Source: Bdellovibrio sp. ZAP7
Lineage (GTDB): Bacteria > Bacteroidota > Bacteroidia > Flavobacteriales > Flavobacteriaceae
Length of the DNA stretch: 9,406 nucleotides
Assembly: GCA_943324165.2 (NCBI GenBank)
Contig: CALPKO020000031.1
Span: forward strand, 1 to 9,406
Direction: 5' to 3'
Part shown: in pieces, positions 1-7,213 of the stretch
Position numbering within the stretch: the first letter of the stretch is position 1
Layout: each line of letters opens with the position of its first letter
Notes under the pieces: generated by a model
Told to the model about the DNA's origin: nothing
What the model saw: the letters and a program-made list of their open reading frames with translations, nothing else
Database searches by the model: none
Translations under genes and position numbers: made by a program

Positions 1-682
1 CTGCAATGTTTAAGAGAATGCTCAAATAATTAAAATAGGGCTCAGAAATTGCCATGATAGTGATGTCTAAATCTTGCCCGGTTTTAAGGTCTTTATCTTC
101 ATAAATACCAAAAATTTGATTGCCTTGAAAGAACTCATCTTTATATACACTATAACTCGGAATGGCTTTGTCGCTGGCTTGAAATCTAAACAGATAGAAA
201 TCCTTTGTAGCGCCATTGTCGGTATAAAATGCTTTGACTTGAATATCTTTGGCAGAAAAACCCGATTCATTTTTTTGTTCGATTTTGTCGATAGATGGAA
301 CCAGTTTTAAGGTTTCGGCTGCCTTGTAAACCTGGTTGTCGTATTGCACTGTTAAGGTGTAATTTTGGTTTAAAACTGGAATAAAGTCACTGCAATTGTA
401 GTTGCCCAAAGTATCGGTTTCGATAAAATTGAAAGTATTATTGTTGCTATCTTGGATAAAAACAGTAGCGCCACTAATTGTCGGAACGATGTTACTGTAA
501 TAATCAAAAGTAGTAGACAATTTGATTTGTTGTTTGTTACCTAAAGTTCCTTTTCTCCACTTGATGGAAGCATCGATAACTAGTTTTGGTGCAGCTGAAT
601 TAAGAGGAACATAAATTTCCTTTTCGCAAGAAGTTATAAAAATTGTTACTAAATATAATAGGAAGTATTGAATATTTTTCAT
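1..682 (-). CDS. DUF4249-family outer-membrane lipoprotein, C-terminus beyond the left edge
   Basis: The frame is open from an ATG at 682 to the window edge, giving 227 visible residues; the 3' end is missing. Residues 1-19 form a lipoprotein signal peptide ending in the lipobox ITSC, with Cys19 as the lipidated residue. The residues after it (EKE) are charged, as in surface-export signals of Bacteroidota lipoproteins. The rest is a beta-rich, Ig-like sequence (VLNQNYTLTVQYDNQVYKA and following) of the type I recognise as DUF4249. It starts 3 bp after the stop of the TonB-dependent receptor, so the two are almost certainly co-transcribed and perhaps translationally coupled. Family knowledge: DUF4249 lipoproteins commonly sit beside TonB-dependent receptors and are thought to be surface partners in uptake. 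The substrate is unknown. The family call is by recognition of the visible part only. Confidence 0.82.
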   Translation of the reverse strand, partial: MKNIQYFLLYLVTIFITSCEKEIYVPLNSAAPKLVIDASIKWRKGTLGNKQQIKLSTTFDYYSNIVPTISGATVFIQDSNNNTFNFIETDTLGNYNCSDFIPVLNQNYTLTVQYDNQVYKAAETLKLVPSIDKIEQKNESGFSAKDIQVKAFYTDNGATKDFYLFRFQASDKAIPSYSVYKDEFFQGNQIFGIYEDKDLKTGQDLDITIMAISEPYFNYLSILLNIA

Positions 683-685
683 GAT

Positions 686-3064
686 TTAAAATTTAAAATT
701 ATAACTAACGCCTGGCACTGCTCCAAAAACAGAGAATCGAAAAGCTTCATTATTGCTCGTTTCTGTATTTTGTCTGAAACTAATTGAAGCGGCATTTTGA
801 CGGTTGTAGACATTGTAGATACTGAATACCCATTCCGATTGCCAACCTTTTTTTCTATTTGGTTTTGGATTGTAGGTTGCAGACAAATCTAGATGGTGAT
901 AAGTTGGTAATTTATCTCTATTTCTGCCTGCGTAATTTGGAACGGAAATGCCTTGGTATTGGTATTGACCATTTGGAAAATTAACTGGCTGACCAGTCTG
1001 CATAGCAAAGTTTGCTCCATAAGTCCATTTTTTGCTGTAAGCATAAGCACTAGTTAATGCTATGTTGTGCAATTTATCGTAAGCTGATTTGTACCAATTT
1101 CCGTTGTTGATGCCTAGTTCTTGTGCATTTCGACCAGGTGTTTGCTGCTCTGAACGAGAAAGTGTGTAGGAAATCCAACCGTTTAATTTTCCTGTATTTT
1201 TTCTTAAAAGGAATTCTAATCCATAAGCCCGAAGTTGTCCATTTAAGATGACTTGCTCGAGTGCGTTATTGGCAATTAAATTAGCTCCGTCAATGTAATC
1301 GATACGGTTTTTGACTTTTTTATAGAAGGTTTCAACTTCTAATGAATATTTGTCATCCTTAAAATTAGAAAAATAACCCAAAGCCACTTGATTGCCAATT
1401 TGTGGTTTGATGTAATTGTCGCTCGGTGTCCAAACATCTAAAGGTGTTGGCGAGGAGGTGTTTGAAATCAATTGAAGGTATTGCACCATTCTGTTATAAC
1501 TCACCTTGAAAGATTTGTTTTCGTTGAGCGAGTAGGAAGCTGAAAATCGGGGTTCTAAAATATCAAATGAAGTAATGGTTTTATTTTTACCATAGAATTT
1601 TGTACCGATTGGTACTCCTTTTTCATATATTTTTAAATCGTTATTGAATGTAACCGCTTCGTTGTCTTTATAAATATTTACGTTATAATTTCCTAAACGG
1701 TAAAACAAGCTGTAACGCAAACCGTAGTTGAAAGCCAATTTTGAATTGATTTTATGTTCCGTTTCTAAATAAGCTGCCGGTTCAAAAGCATATTTTTTGT
1801 CCAATTGGTTATAATTAAATCTAGCGGGTGAGCTGTTTGGCTGTATTGTCCCGGGATTAAAATCGTAGTAAATGGCATTTACACCATAAGACAACTTGAA
1901 ATTATCAGCAATATAATTCTTAAAATCGTATTTGATATTATAGTTTTTTATGCCAGAATCATATTTAAAACCAACAAAATCAAGTGCTAATCCATAATAA
2001 TAATCGCTATAAATCAATGACAAATTAGAAAAAAGTTTATCGCTGAACAAATGGTTCCACCGTAAATTTAAAGTAGCATTTCCGTAAGTGTTCGTAAAAC
2101 TTTTGTCTAAACTAAACACATCTCGACCAAAATAGCCAGACAAATATAAGCTGTTGTTTTTGTCGAGTTTATAATTTAATTTAGTATTTAAATCATAAAA
2201 ATAGGCGGTGTTTTTGTTGTTTGCCAATTTTAGAAATAAATGACCGTAAGAAGCACGACCAGCCGCAATAAAAGAGCCTTTGTCTTTTTCTAAAGGACCT
2301 TCAGCAAGGAATCTACTAGAAATTAATCCTATTCCGCCATTAAAACTCATTTTTTTGCTGTTACCATCTTTTTGGTATACCTCTAAAACTGATGAAGCTC
2401 TTCCTCCGAAACGGGCAGGAATTCCACCTTTGTACAATTTTAAATCTTTGATGGCATCGGGATTAAAAACCGAGAAAAAACCAAAAACGTGAGAAGAATT
2501 AAAAATGGTGGCTTCGTCAAGCAGGATTAGATTTTGGTCAGCTCCGCCGCCTCGCACATTGAATCCCGAAGCTCCTTCTCCAGCATTTGTAACACCGGGA
2601 AGCAATAAAATTGATTTTAAAACATCAACTTCACCCAAAACAACTGGCATTTTTTTGATCGTTGCTATGGACAATTTGTTTACACTCATTTCTGCTCTTC
2701 GGGTGTTCGTGCTGGTTTTTTCGGTAATAATTACTTCTTCTAAATCTTCGCCAATTGAGGTGAGAGCAAAATTAGCTTTTGTATTTTGAGTAAGTGAAAT
2801 TGTTTTTTGTAAAGTTTGATATCCAACGTAACTTATGCTCAATTGGTATTCTCCTTTTGGAAGTGTAATCGAATAAAAGCCATATTCATTGGTCGTTGCA
2901 TTGGCTTTTGCGATGGATGAATTGGCTGAAATGTTAACCCCTATTAAGGTTTCATTATTATTTGAGTCAGAAATTATTCCTGAAATGGTGTATTTTTCTT
3001 GTGAAAAAGCATCAAAAATAGACAACAAAGTTATAAACAGTAGAAGTATTTTTTTTGAAAACAT
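686..3064 (-). CDS. TonB-dependent outer-membrane receptor with N-terminal carboxypeptidase-regulatory-like domain
   Basis: 792 residues starting at an ATG. Residues 1-21 are a Sec signal peptide (KKILLLFITLLSIFDAFSQ). About 25-110 is a CarboxypepD_reg-like beta-sandwich (ISGIISD..., then GEYQLSISYVGYQ), usual in Bacteroidota receptors. A TonB-box-like stretch, EEVIIT, follows near 109-114. About 120-235 is the plug, with FNVRGGGADQNLILLDEA and GGIPARFGGRASSVLEV. The remainder is a beta-barrel rich in alternating aromatic residues and ends in Phe (YNFKF), the usual signal for barrel insertion. The protein should import a ligand across the outer membrane using TonB/ExbBD energy; the ligand cannot be read from sequence. 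At 792 residues it is shorter than SusC-type receptors (about 1000), and its partner is DUF4249 rather than SusD, so this is not a classical polysaccharide utilisation pair. I saw no consensus promoter in 3065-3134. Confidence 0.93.
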   Translation of the reverse strand: MFSKKILLLFITLLSIFDAFSQEKYTISGIISDSNNNETLIGVNISANSSIAKANATTNEYGFYSITLPKGEYQLSISYVGYQTLQKTISLTQNTKANFALTSIGEDLEEVIITEKTSTNTRRAEMSVNKLSIATIKKMPVVLGEVDVLKSILLLPGVTNAGEGASGFNVRGGGADQNLILLDEATIFNSSHVFGFFSVFNPDAIKDLKLYKGGIPARFGGRASSVLEVYQKDGNSKKMSFNGGIGLISSRFLAEGPLEKDKGSFIAAGRASYGHLFLKLANNKNTAYFYDLNTKLNYKLDKNNSLYLSGYFGRDVFSLDKSFTNTYGNATLNLRWNHLFSDKLFSNLSLIYSDYYYGLALDFVGFKYDSGIKNYNIKYDFKNYIADNFKLSYGVNAIYYDFNPGTIQPNSSPARFNYNQLDKKYAFEPAAYLETEHKINSKLAFNYGLRYSLFYRLGNYNVNIYKDNEAVTFNNDLKIYEKGVPIGTKFYGKNKTITSFDILEPRFSASYSLNENKSFKVSYNRMVQYLQLISNTSSPTPLDVWTPSDNYIKPQIGNQVALGYFSNFKDDKYSLEVETFYKKVKNRIDYIDGANLIANNALEQVILNGQLRAYGLEFLLRKNTGKLNGWISYTLSRSEQQTPGRNAQELGINNGNWYKSAYDKLHNIALTSAYAYSKKWTYGANFAMQTGQPVNFPNGQYQYQGISVPNYAGRNRDKLPTYHHLDLSATYNPKPNRKKGWQSEWVFSIYNVYNRQNAASISFRQNTETSNNEAFRFSVFGAVPGVSYNFKF

Positions 3065-3134
3065 AATTTGTAATTTATTCTTTGTAAGACTAAAAAAACG
3101 AGGATTTGTTACTTGTTTGGTATTAACCTAGCGT

Positions 3135-3168
3135 TAAAAAAAAAAAGCAACCATTTCTGATTGCTTTT
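3135..3168 (-). terminator. Rho-independent terminator of icd
   Basis: On the minus strand a 10-bp stem (arms 3159-3168 and 3143-3152, one G-T pair) closes a 6-nt loop and is followed by a run of 11 T (complement of the A-run at 3136-3146). It lies 15 bp after the icd stop and separates icd from the TonB receptor gene, which must have its own promoter. Confidence 0.9.
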
Positions 3169-3183
3169 CTTAAAAACATTTAT

Positions 3184-4410
3184 TTAAGCTAATTTAGCTT
3201 CTAGATTTTCTTTTATGGCTTCTAGAAAAGCTTCTGTGGTAAGATAATCTTCTGCTGTTAAACCAGCTGGTTTAACCAACATTGCTAAGTCTTTGGTCAT
3301 TTTTCCGCTTTCTACGGTTTCGACACAAACTTGTTCTAATTTCAAACAGAAATCAATCAGCGGTTGGTTCCCGTCTAATTTCCCTCGGTGTTCTAAACCT
3401 CTTGTCCATGCAAAAATAGAAGCAATTGGATTGGTAGATGTTGCTCTTCCTTTTTGGTGCTCTCTAAAATGTCTTGTAACCGTTCCGTGAGCTGCCTCTG
3501 ATTCTACTGTTTTTCCGTCGGGAGTTACCAAAACAGAAGTCATTAAACCTAAAGAACCAAAACCTTGTGCAACTGTGTCTGATTGAACATCTCCGTCGTA
3601 GTTTTTACAAGCCCAAACAAAACCTCCACTCCATTTCATACAAGAAGCAACCATGTCGTCGATCAATCTGTGTTCGTAAGTAATTCCTACTTTTTCGAAT
3701 TCAGTTTTGTAGCTTTGTTGGTAAACTTCTTCAAAAATATCTTTGAAACGCCCGTCATAAGCTTTTAAAATAGTATTTTTTGTAGAAAGATAAAGTGGCC
3801 ATTTTTTTGTCAAAGCCATTTGAAAAGAAGAATGTGCAAAGCCATAAATGCTTTCGTCTGTGTTGTACATCGACATTGCAACGCCATCACCTTCAAAATT
3901 AAACACTTCCCAAGTTTGTTCTTCTTCACCATTTTCTGGTACAAAAGTCATTGTTAACTTTCCTTTTCCTTTGATAACGGTATCGGTAGCTTTGTATTGA
4001 TCACCGAAAGCGTGACGTCCAATTACGATTGGTTTAGTCCAACCTTGTACATATCTTGGAACGTTTCGCATGATGATTGGCTCTCTAAAAACAGTTCCTC
4101 CAACGATGTTTCTAATTGTTCCATTTGGTGATTTCCACATTTTAGAAAGATTGAATTCTTTCACTCTTTCTTCATCTGGAGTAATGGTAGCACATTTTAT
4201 ACCCACATTGTATTTTTTGATTGCTTCGGCAGCATCAATTGTAATTTGGTCTTTTGTAGCTTCGCGACTTTCAATGCCTAAGTCGTAGTATTTTATATCT
4301 AAATCTAAAAAAGGAAGAACTAGTTTGTCTTTAATAAAAGTCCAAATAATTCGTGTCATTTCATCTCCATCCAATTCTACAATTGGGTTGGCAACTTTTA
4401 TTTTTGTCAT
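3184..4410 (-). CDS. icd: NADP-dependent isocitrate dehydrogenase, eukaryote-type dimeric form
   Basis: Oxidatively decarboxylates isocitrate to 2-oxoglutarate with reduction of NADP in the cytoplasmic TCA cycle. From the ATG at 4410 the protein has 408 residues and aligns nearly position for position with human IDH1 as I remember it: GDEMTRIIW near the N-terminus, KSPNGTIRN (Ser94, Arg100), VFRE (Arg109), [10 protein letters not shown] (Arg132, Tyr139), STKNTILK (Lys211), LIDDMVA (Asp251) and YDGDVQSD (Asp274, Asp278) for isocitrate and metal binding, and HGTVTRHFR (308-316) with STNPIAS for NADP. A TTG at 4455 in the same frame would add 15 residues ([15 protein letters not shown]), but that TTG is the end of the -7 promoter element, so transcription begins after it and ATG 4410 is the start. 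It is a single-gene transcript. All catalytic residues are intact. Confidence 0.97.
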   Translation of the reverse strand: MTKIKVANPIVELDGDEMTRIIWTFIKDKLVLPFLDLDIKYYDLGIESREATKDQITIDAAEAIKKYNVGIKCATITPDEERVKEFNLSKMWKSPNGTIRNIVGGTVFREPIIMRNVPRYVQGWTKPIVIGRHAFGDQYKATDTVIKGKGKLTMTFVPENGEEEQTWEVFNFEGDGVAMSMYNTDESIYGFAHSSFQMALTKKWPLYLSTKNTILKAYDGRFKDIFEEVYQQSYKTEFEKVGITYEHRLIDDMVASCMKWSGGFVWACKNYDGDVQSDTVAQGFGSLGLMTSVLVTPDGKTVESEAAHGTVTRHFREHQKGRATSTNPIASIFAWTRGLEHRGKLDGNQPLIDFCLKLEQVCVETVESGKMTKDLAMLVKPAGLTAEDYLTTEAFLEAIKENLEAKLA

Positions 4411-4452
4411 GCTTGGTATATTTTGTTTTTTGTTTGAATTTTTTAAAGTTAG

Positions 4453-4460
4453 CAAATATA
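4453..4460 (-). promoter_or_regulatory. -7 promoter element of icd
   Basis: The minus strand reads TATATTTG, a perfect match to the Bacteroidota TAnnTTTG element, about 43 bp before the icd ATG. There is no TTG at the usual 17-23 bp further upstream; the nearest lies about 26 bp away, so the -33 element is weak or absent. Confidence 0.65.
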
Positions 4461-4573
4461 ATAAAAGGAATATAAAAAGCGATTTTCAAAAGCAACTATA
4501 ACTTTTGATTTGCAGATTTCGTAAAATAGGCTTAAATTTTTAAGAAAGTGATAATTTTAGTCCGGATTTAACC

Positions 4574-4605
4574 AAAAAAAAAATCCCGAAGAATTCGGGA
4601 TTTTT
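4574..4605 (-). terminator. Rho-independent terminator of rplS
   Basis: A 12-bp perfect stem (4579-4590 with 4594-4605, core TCCCGAA/TTCGGGA) closes a GAA loop, and the minus strand continues into a T-run (complement of A at 4574-4583). It begins about 20 bp after the rplS stop. The flanking A and T runs would also allow plus-strand function, but no plus-strand gene reads into it. Confidence 0.92.
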
Positions 4606-4624
4606 ATAAAAATTGGATAGTTGA

Positions 4625-4975
4625 CTATCTTCTTTTGTCTCTAATTTTCGCTTTTTTACCAGTAAGTTCTCTAAAGTAGAAAATTCTAGCTCTACGAACA
4701 GCACCTTTTTTGTTGATTTCTACTTTCTGTAAAGCAGGTAAATTCACTGGGAAAATACGCTCAACACCAACTGAACCAGACATTTTACGGATTGTAAAAG
4801 TTTCTGTATTTCCAGAACCTCTTCTTTGGATTACAACTCCTTTAAAAAACTGTGTTCTAGTTTTTTCACCCTCTTTAATTTCGTAATAAACTGTGATAGT
4901 ATCACCAGCTCCGAAAACAGGGAAATCTTTTTTTGCAACAAACTCGTCTCTAACGAATTTCATTAAATCTGCCAT
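4625..4975 (-). CDS. rplS: 50S ribosomal protein L19
   Basis: 116 residues, the usual length for bL19, a 50S subunit protein near the 30S interface. Recognisable stretches are the N-terminal helix MADLMKFVRDEFVAKK, the SH3-like barrel with GDTITVYYEIKEGEKTRTQ, FKGVVIQRRGSG (48-58), the conserved TFTIRKMSGSVGVERIFP and the basic C-terminal tail RRARIFYFRELTGKKAKI. The ATG at 4975 is preceded by an A-rich stretch (AAAAAAATTATC) and no Shine-Dalgarno, as is normal for this phylum. It follows trmD, as in many bacteria, but 289 bp away and with its own promoter at 5050-5080, so it can be expressed independently of trmD. A terminator follows directly. Confidence 0.98.
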   Translation of the reverse strand: MADLMKFVRDEFVAKKDFPVFGAGDTITVYYEIKEGEKTRTQFFKGVVIQRRGSGNTETFTIRKMSGSVGVERIFPVNLPALQKVEINKKGAVRRARIFYFRELTGKKAKIRDKRR

Positions 4976-5049
4976 GATAATTTTTTTAATTATGGTTTTG
5001 AATCAGAGCAACATTCGCGGATTTCGCCAGAGGTTAGTCTAATGGAGTG
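4976..5049 (-). promoter_or_regulatory. rplS 5' leader, possible autoregulatory region
   Basis: The predicted rplS transcript starts near 5044, leaving an untranslated leader of about 65-70 nt. It contains a locally GC-richer block (CTCTGGCGAAATCCGCG on the minus strand, 5015-5031) in an otherwise AT-rich setting. I recall that ribosomal-protein leader candidates for L19 have been proposed in Flavobacteria; I cannot confirm that this sequence matches one. By eye it shows only short possible pairings (GCG/CGC, CCA/TGG), so the call is tentative. Confidence 0.35.
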
Positions 5050-5080
5050 CAAAAATACAACTTTAAATTTAATATGCAAG
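5050..5080 (-). promoter_or_regulatory. rplS promoter, TTG-N19-TATTTTTG
   Basis: On the minus strand TTG (5077-5079) is followed after exactly 19 bp by TATTTTTG (5057-5050). This matches the Bacteroidota housekeeping-sigma consensus TTG-N17-23-TAnnTTTG. It lies 75 bp before the rplS ATG, and the repeat block 5084-5122 starts immediately upstream. Confidence 0.82.
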
Positions 5081-5083
5081 TGA

Positions 5084-5122
5084 TCAGTCGCAGTTTTCAG
5101 TTTTCAGTCGCAATTACAGTTG
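5084..5122. repeat. Left block of inverted 'CAGTTTTCAGTC' repeats
   Basis: The plus strand reads CAGTCGCAGTTTTCAGT, then TTTCAGTCGCA, then a degenerate ATTACAGTTG copy. The core CAGTTTTCAGTC is the reverse complement of GACTGAAAACTG, which is repeated three times at 5222-5260. The block sits just upstream of the rplS -33 element. Confidence 0.85.
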
Positions 5123-5221
5123 TTAGAAACCGTTTTACAATTGGAAAATTAATAATTTTTCTGATTCATTTTAAATAAAAGAAATTAAAGCTTTAAATTA
5201 AGAAAATTGAAAAAAATAAAT

Positions 5222-5260
5222 GACTGAAAACTGAGACTGAAAACTGAGACTGAAAACTGA
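5222..5260. repeat. Three perfect tandem copies of a 13-bp repeat
   Basis: GACTGAAAACTGA occurs at 5222-5234, 5235-5247 and 5248-5260 without a mismatch. It ends 4 bp from the trmD stop codon. It is inverted with respect to 5084-5110, so a trmD read-through transcript could form a stem of at least 12 bp around an AT-rich loop of about 110 nt. I believe similar ACTGAAAACTG strings are scattered in flavobacterial intergenic regions, but cannot verify this. Confidence 0.95.
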
Positions 5261-5264
5261 TAAC

Positions 5265-5939
5265 CTATTCCAACAAATCCGGTCTTCTATTTTTTGTATT
5301 TTCATAAGCCATGTCTTCGCGCCATTTGTCAATTTTGGCAAAATGTCCGCTGGTTAAAACTTCTGGTACTTTCCACCCTTTGTAATCTGCTGGACGTGTA
5401 TAAATTGGTCCTGATAACAAATTGTCTTGAAAACTGTCTGTTAATGCCGAAGTTTCATCACTCAAAACACCTGGAATCAAACGAATTAACGCATCAGACA
5501 ATACCAAAGCACCCAATTCTCCTCCACTCAAAACATAATCGCCAATCGAAATCTCTTTCGTTATAAAATGATCTCTCACACGCTGATCCACTCCTTTATA
5601 ATGTCCGCAAAGGATAATAATATTTTTCAACATCGACATCGAATTGGCCATTTTTTGGTTCAAAGTTTCACCATCTGGCGACATATAAATGATTTCGTCA
5701 TAAGTTCTTTCAGATTTCAAAAAAGTAATACAATCGTCAATCGGCTGAATGTTCATTACCATTCCGGCACCTCCGCCAAATGGATAATCATCAACAGATT
5801 TTTGCTTATTGGTCGTAAAATCCCTTAAATTATGAAAATGAACTTCTACCAAACCCTTGTCAATGGCACGTTTCATAATGGAAGCCTCAAACGGACTTCG
5901 CAATAATTCTGGCAAAATCGTGATTATATCTATGCGCAT
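5265..5939 (-). CDS. trmD: tRNA (guanine-N1)-methyltransferase, m1G37
   Basis: Uses S-adenosylmethionine to methylate G37 next to the anticodon of several tRNAs, preventing +1 frameshifting; a cytoplasmic homodimer with a trefoil-knot (SPOUT) fold. The ATG at 5939 gives 224 residues, in the family range. Visible family motifs are [13 protein letters not shown] at the N-terminus, [11 protein letters not shown] (52-62), the knot segment [10 protein letters not shown] (111-120), [16 protein letters not shown] (132-147), R153 in the IRLIPGVL segment, the catalytic-type Asp168 in [17 protein letters not shown], and [11 protein letters not shown] (197-207). The knot motif has His and Lys where the E. 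coli enzyme has Arg and Glu (CGRYEG); I think this is a lineage variant. An upstream in-frame start at 5972 would add 11 residues but lies ahead of the -7 element at 5962-5969, so it is rejected. rimM and rpsP, the usual upstream neighbours, are absent here. Confidence 0.96.
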   Translation of the reverse strand: MRIDIITILPELLRSPFEASIMKRAIDKGLVEVHFHNLRDFTTNKQKSVDDYPFGGGAGMVMNIQPIDDCITFLKSERTYDEIIYMSPDGETLNQKMANSMSMLKNIIILCGHYKGVDQRVRDHFITKEISIGDYVLSGGELGALVLSDALIRLIPGVLSDETSALTDSFQDNLLSGPIYTRPADYKGWKVPEVLTSGHFAKIDKWREDMAYENTKNRRPDLLE

Positions 5940-5961
5940 TTTTGAAATTAATTTTAAAATC

Positions 5962-5969
5962 CAAAGGTA
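5962..5969 (-). promoter_or_regulatory. -7 promoter element of trmD
   Basis: The minus strand reads TACCTTTG, matching TAnnTTTG, 22 bp before the chosen ATG. No TTG is found at the expected distance upstream. Its position implies a very short leader and supports the start at 5939. Confidence 0.55.
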
Positions 5970-5984
5970 CAAAGATTTTTTTTA

Positions 5985-6066
5985 GGAGCTGATCCCGCTT
6001 TTCTTCCAAATCTTTGGCTTTCTAAAGAAAAAAGCCAAAGGATTTTCCATACAATCGGGGCTAGGG
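5985..6066. repeat. Palindromic repeat-like element between trmD and the PPIase gene
   Basis: A central imperfect inverted repeat pairs AAATCTTTGGCTTT (6008-6021) with AAAGCCAAAGGATTT (6031-6045). It has one unpaired G and a 9-nt loop. Outside it, AGC-TGAT-CCCG (5987-5997) can pair with CGGGGCT (6056-6062), leaving the four bases TGAT bulged. The element lies between divergently transcribed genes, where a terminator would have no purpose, so a dispersed palindromic element (REP-like) is more likely. Elements with similar GAGCT...CCCGCT and ATCGGGGCTA borders seem familiar from Flavobacterium intergenic DNA, but I cannot check copy number. Confidence 0.6.
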
Positions 6067-6117
6067 CAATCGTTTTCAAATGATAATTAATCTACTTTAA
6101 AAACAAAATTTTATTCG

Positions 6118-6125
6118 TAAATTCG
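6118..6125 (+). promoter_or_regulatory. Possible -7 element of the PPIase gene
   Basis: TAAATTCG differs from TAnnTTTG by one base and lies 24 bp before the ATG. Only a T-run (no TTG) is found 19 bp upstream, so this is a weak call. Confidence 0.35.
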
Positions 6126-6149
6126 CACAAAATTTAAAAAGTTATAACA

Positions 6150-7082
6150 ATGGAAAACGGAATATACGCTAAATTCAACACCACAAAAGGGGCGATTATA
6201 GTAAAACTTACCCACGATTTAACACCAGGAACAGTTGGTAATTTTGTTGGATTAGCAGAGGGAAACCTAGAAAATAAAGTAAAACCACAAGGTCAAAAAT
6301 ACTATGATGGATTGAAATTCCACCGCGTGATTCCTGATTTTATGATCCAAGGTGGTTGTCCCCAAGGAACGGGAACTGGTGGTCCGGGTTACAACTTTGA
6401 AGACGAATTTCATCCTACATTAAAACACAATCGTCCAGGAGTTTTGTCAATGGCAAATTCTGGCCCAGCAAGCAATGGTTCACAATTTTTCATCACACAC
6501 ATTCCAACAGATTGGTTAGACAACAAACATACTGTTTTTGGTCATGTTGTAGAAGGACAAGACATCGTTGACACCGTTGAACAAGGCGATTTAATAGATA
6601 ATTTAGAAATTTTGAGGGTGGGGGATGACGCTAAAAACTGGAACGCTATCGAAGCTTTCAGAACTTTTGAAGGCGCTCGCGCAAAGCGCATCGCTGCTGA
6701 GAAAGAAGCTGCGGAAGCTAAAATGGAAGAATTAGCTGCCGGTTTTGAAAAAACTGAAAGTGGTTTGCGTTACAAAATGATCCAAAAAGGAAGCGGAAAA
6801 AAGGCTGAAGCTGGAAAAACAGTAGCAGTTCACTACGAAGGTTCGTTAGAAAACGGAAAAGTATTTGATAGTTCTTATCCAAGAAAAAAACCAATCGAAT
6901 TTCGTTTAGGACAAGGGCAAGTAATTGAGGGTTGGGACGAAGGAATTGAATTGCTTCAAGTGGGAGACAAAGCTAGATTTGTAATTCCATCTCATTTGGG
7001 TTACGGGTCTCGTGGCGCTGGAGGAGCAATTCCGCCCAATGCAACACTCATTTTTGATGTTGAATTGATGGAAGTAAAATAA
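6150..7082 (+). CDS. Dual-domain peptidyl-prolyl cis-trans isomerase: cyclophilin fused to FKBP
   Basis: 310 residues, no signal peptide, hence probably cytoplasmic. Residues about 5-157 are a cyclophilin with the catalytic set [13 protein letters not shown] (Arg59, Phe64, Met65, Gln67), [14 protein letters not shown] (101-114, including Asn103, Gln112, Phe113) and [11 protein letters not shown] (Trp122, Leu123, His127). About 160-202 is an Ala/Glu/Lys-rich helical linker. About 203-310 is an FKBP domain with VHYEG (Tyr229), KVFDSS (Phe239, Asp240), [17 protein letters not shown] (Phe251, Val258, Ile259, Trp262), LGYG (Tyr285) and [10 protein letters not shown] at the end. Both active sites look complete, so both should catalyse prolyl isomerisation in protein folding. 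Proteins with this order belong to the dual-family immunophilins (CFBP type), reported as I recall from a flavobacterium and a spirochaete, with the reverse order in protists. The retained Trp122 is the cyclosporin-contact residue of human CypA. Confidence 0.95.
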   Translation: MENGIYAKFNTTKGAIIVKLTHDLTPGTVGNFVGLAEGNLENKVKPQGQKYYDGLKFHRVIPDFMIQGGCPQGTGTGGPGYNFEDEFHPTLKHNRPGVLSMANSGPASNGSQFFITHIPTDWLDNKHTVFGHVVEGQDIVDTVEQGDLIDNLEILRVGDDAKNWNAIEAFRTFEGARAKRIAAEKEAAEAKMEELAAGFEKTESGLRYKMIQKGSGKKAEAGKTVAVHYEGSLENGKVFDSSYPRKKPIEFRLGQGQVIEGWDEGIELLQVGDKARFVIPSHLGYGSRGAGGAIPPNATLIFDVELMEVK

Positions 7083-7100
7083 TTTTTTTTCTATTTTACT
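7073..7100 (+). other. Inverted repeat overlapping the PPIase stop codon
   Basis: Nine perfect base pairs (AGTAAAATA 7073-7081 with TATTTTACT 7092-7100) enclose a T-rich 10-nt loop. There is no T-run after the stem, so it is not a standard terminator; it may protect the 3' end or be chance in AT-rich DNA. Confidence 0.3.
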
Positions 7101-7146
7101 ACCATTCAGTAGGTTCTATAATAATTAAAAATTAAACAATATTAAA

Positions 7147-7177
7147 TTTGCAAGCCAAAAAAGTGTTGTTATATTTG
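7147..7177 (+). promoter_or_regulatory. tRNA-Tyr promoter, TTTG-N19-TATATTTG
   Basis: TTTG at 7147-7150 and TATATTTG at 7170-7177 are separated by exactly 19 bp and fit the Bacteroidota consensus on both elements. The start point would be near 7183, about 30 bp before the tRNA 5' end. Confidence 0.85.
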
Positions 7178-7213
7178 CACTCGTTTTGGCATAAAACACA
7201 TATTGTTAATTTC

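Noticed and set aside
74..310. 78-codon plus-strand frame at the left end, and the minus frame at 67-270
   Set aside because: Both are shadows of the DUF4249 gene, whose own frame is open from 682 to the edge with a signal peptide and lipobox.
2280..3131. Three plus-strand frames opposite the TonB receptor gene
   Set aside because: They are antisense to a well-supported receptor, have no family resemblance, and their composition mirrors the opposite strand.
5222..5260. CRISPR array
   Set aside because: The three repeats are directly adjacent with no spacers and only 13 bp long, so they are tandem repeats.
5294..5828. Two plus-strand frames opposite trmD
   Set aside because: They are antisense to trmD, whose motifs run the full length; there is no independent support.
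6008..6045. Terminator reading of the central palindrome
   Set aside because: The flanking genes diverge from this point, so no transcript ends here, and neither strand has a T-run directly after the stem.
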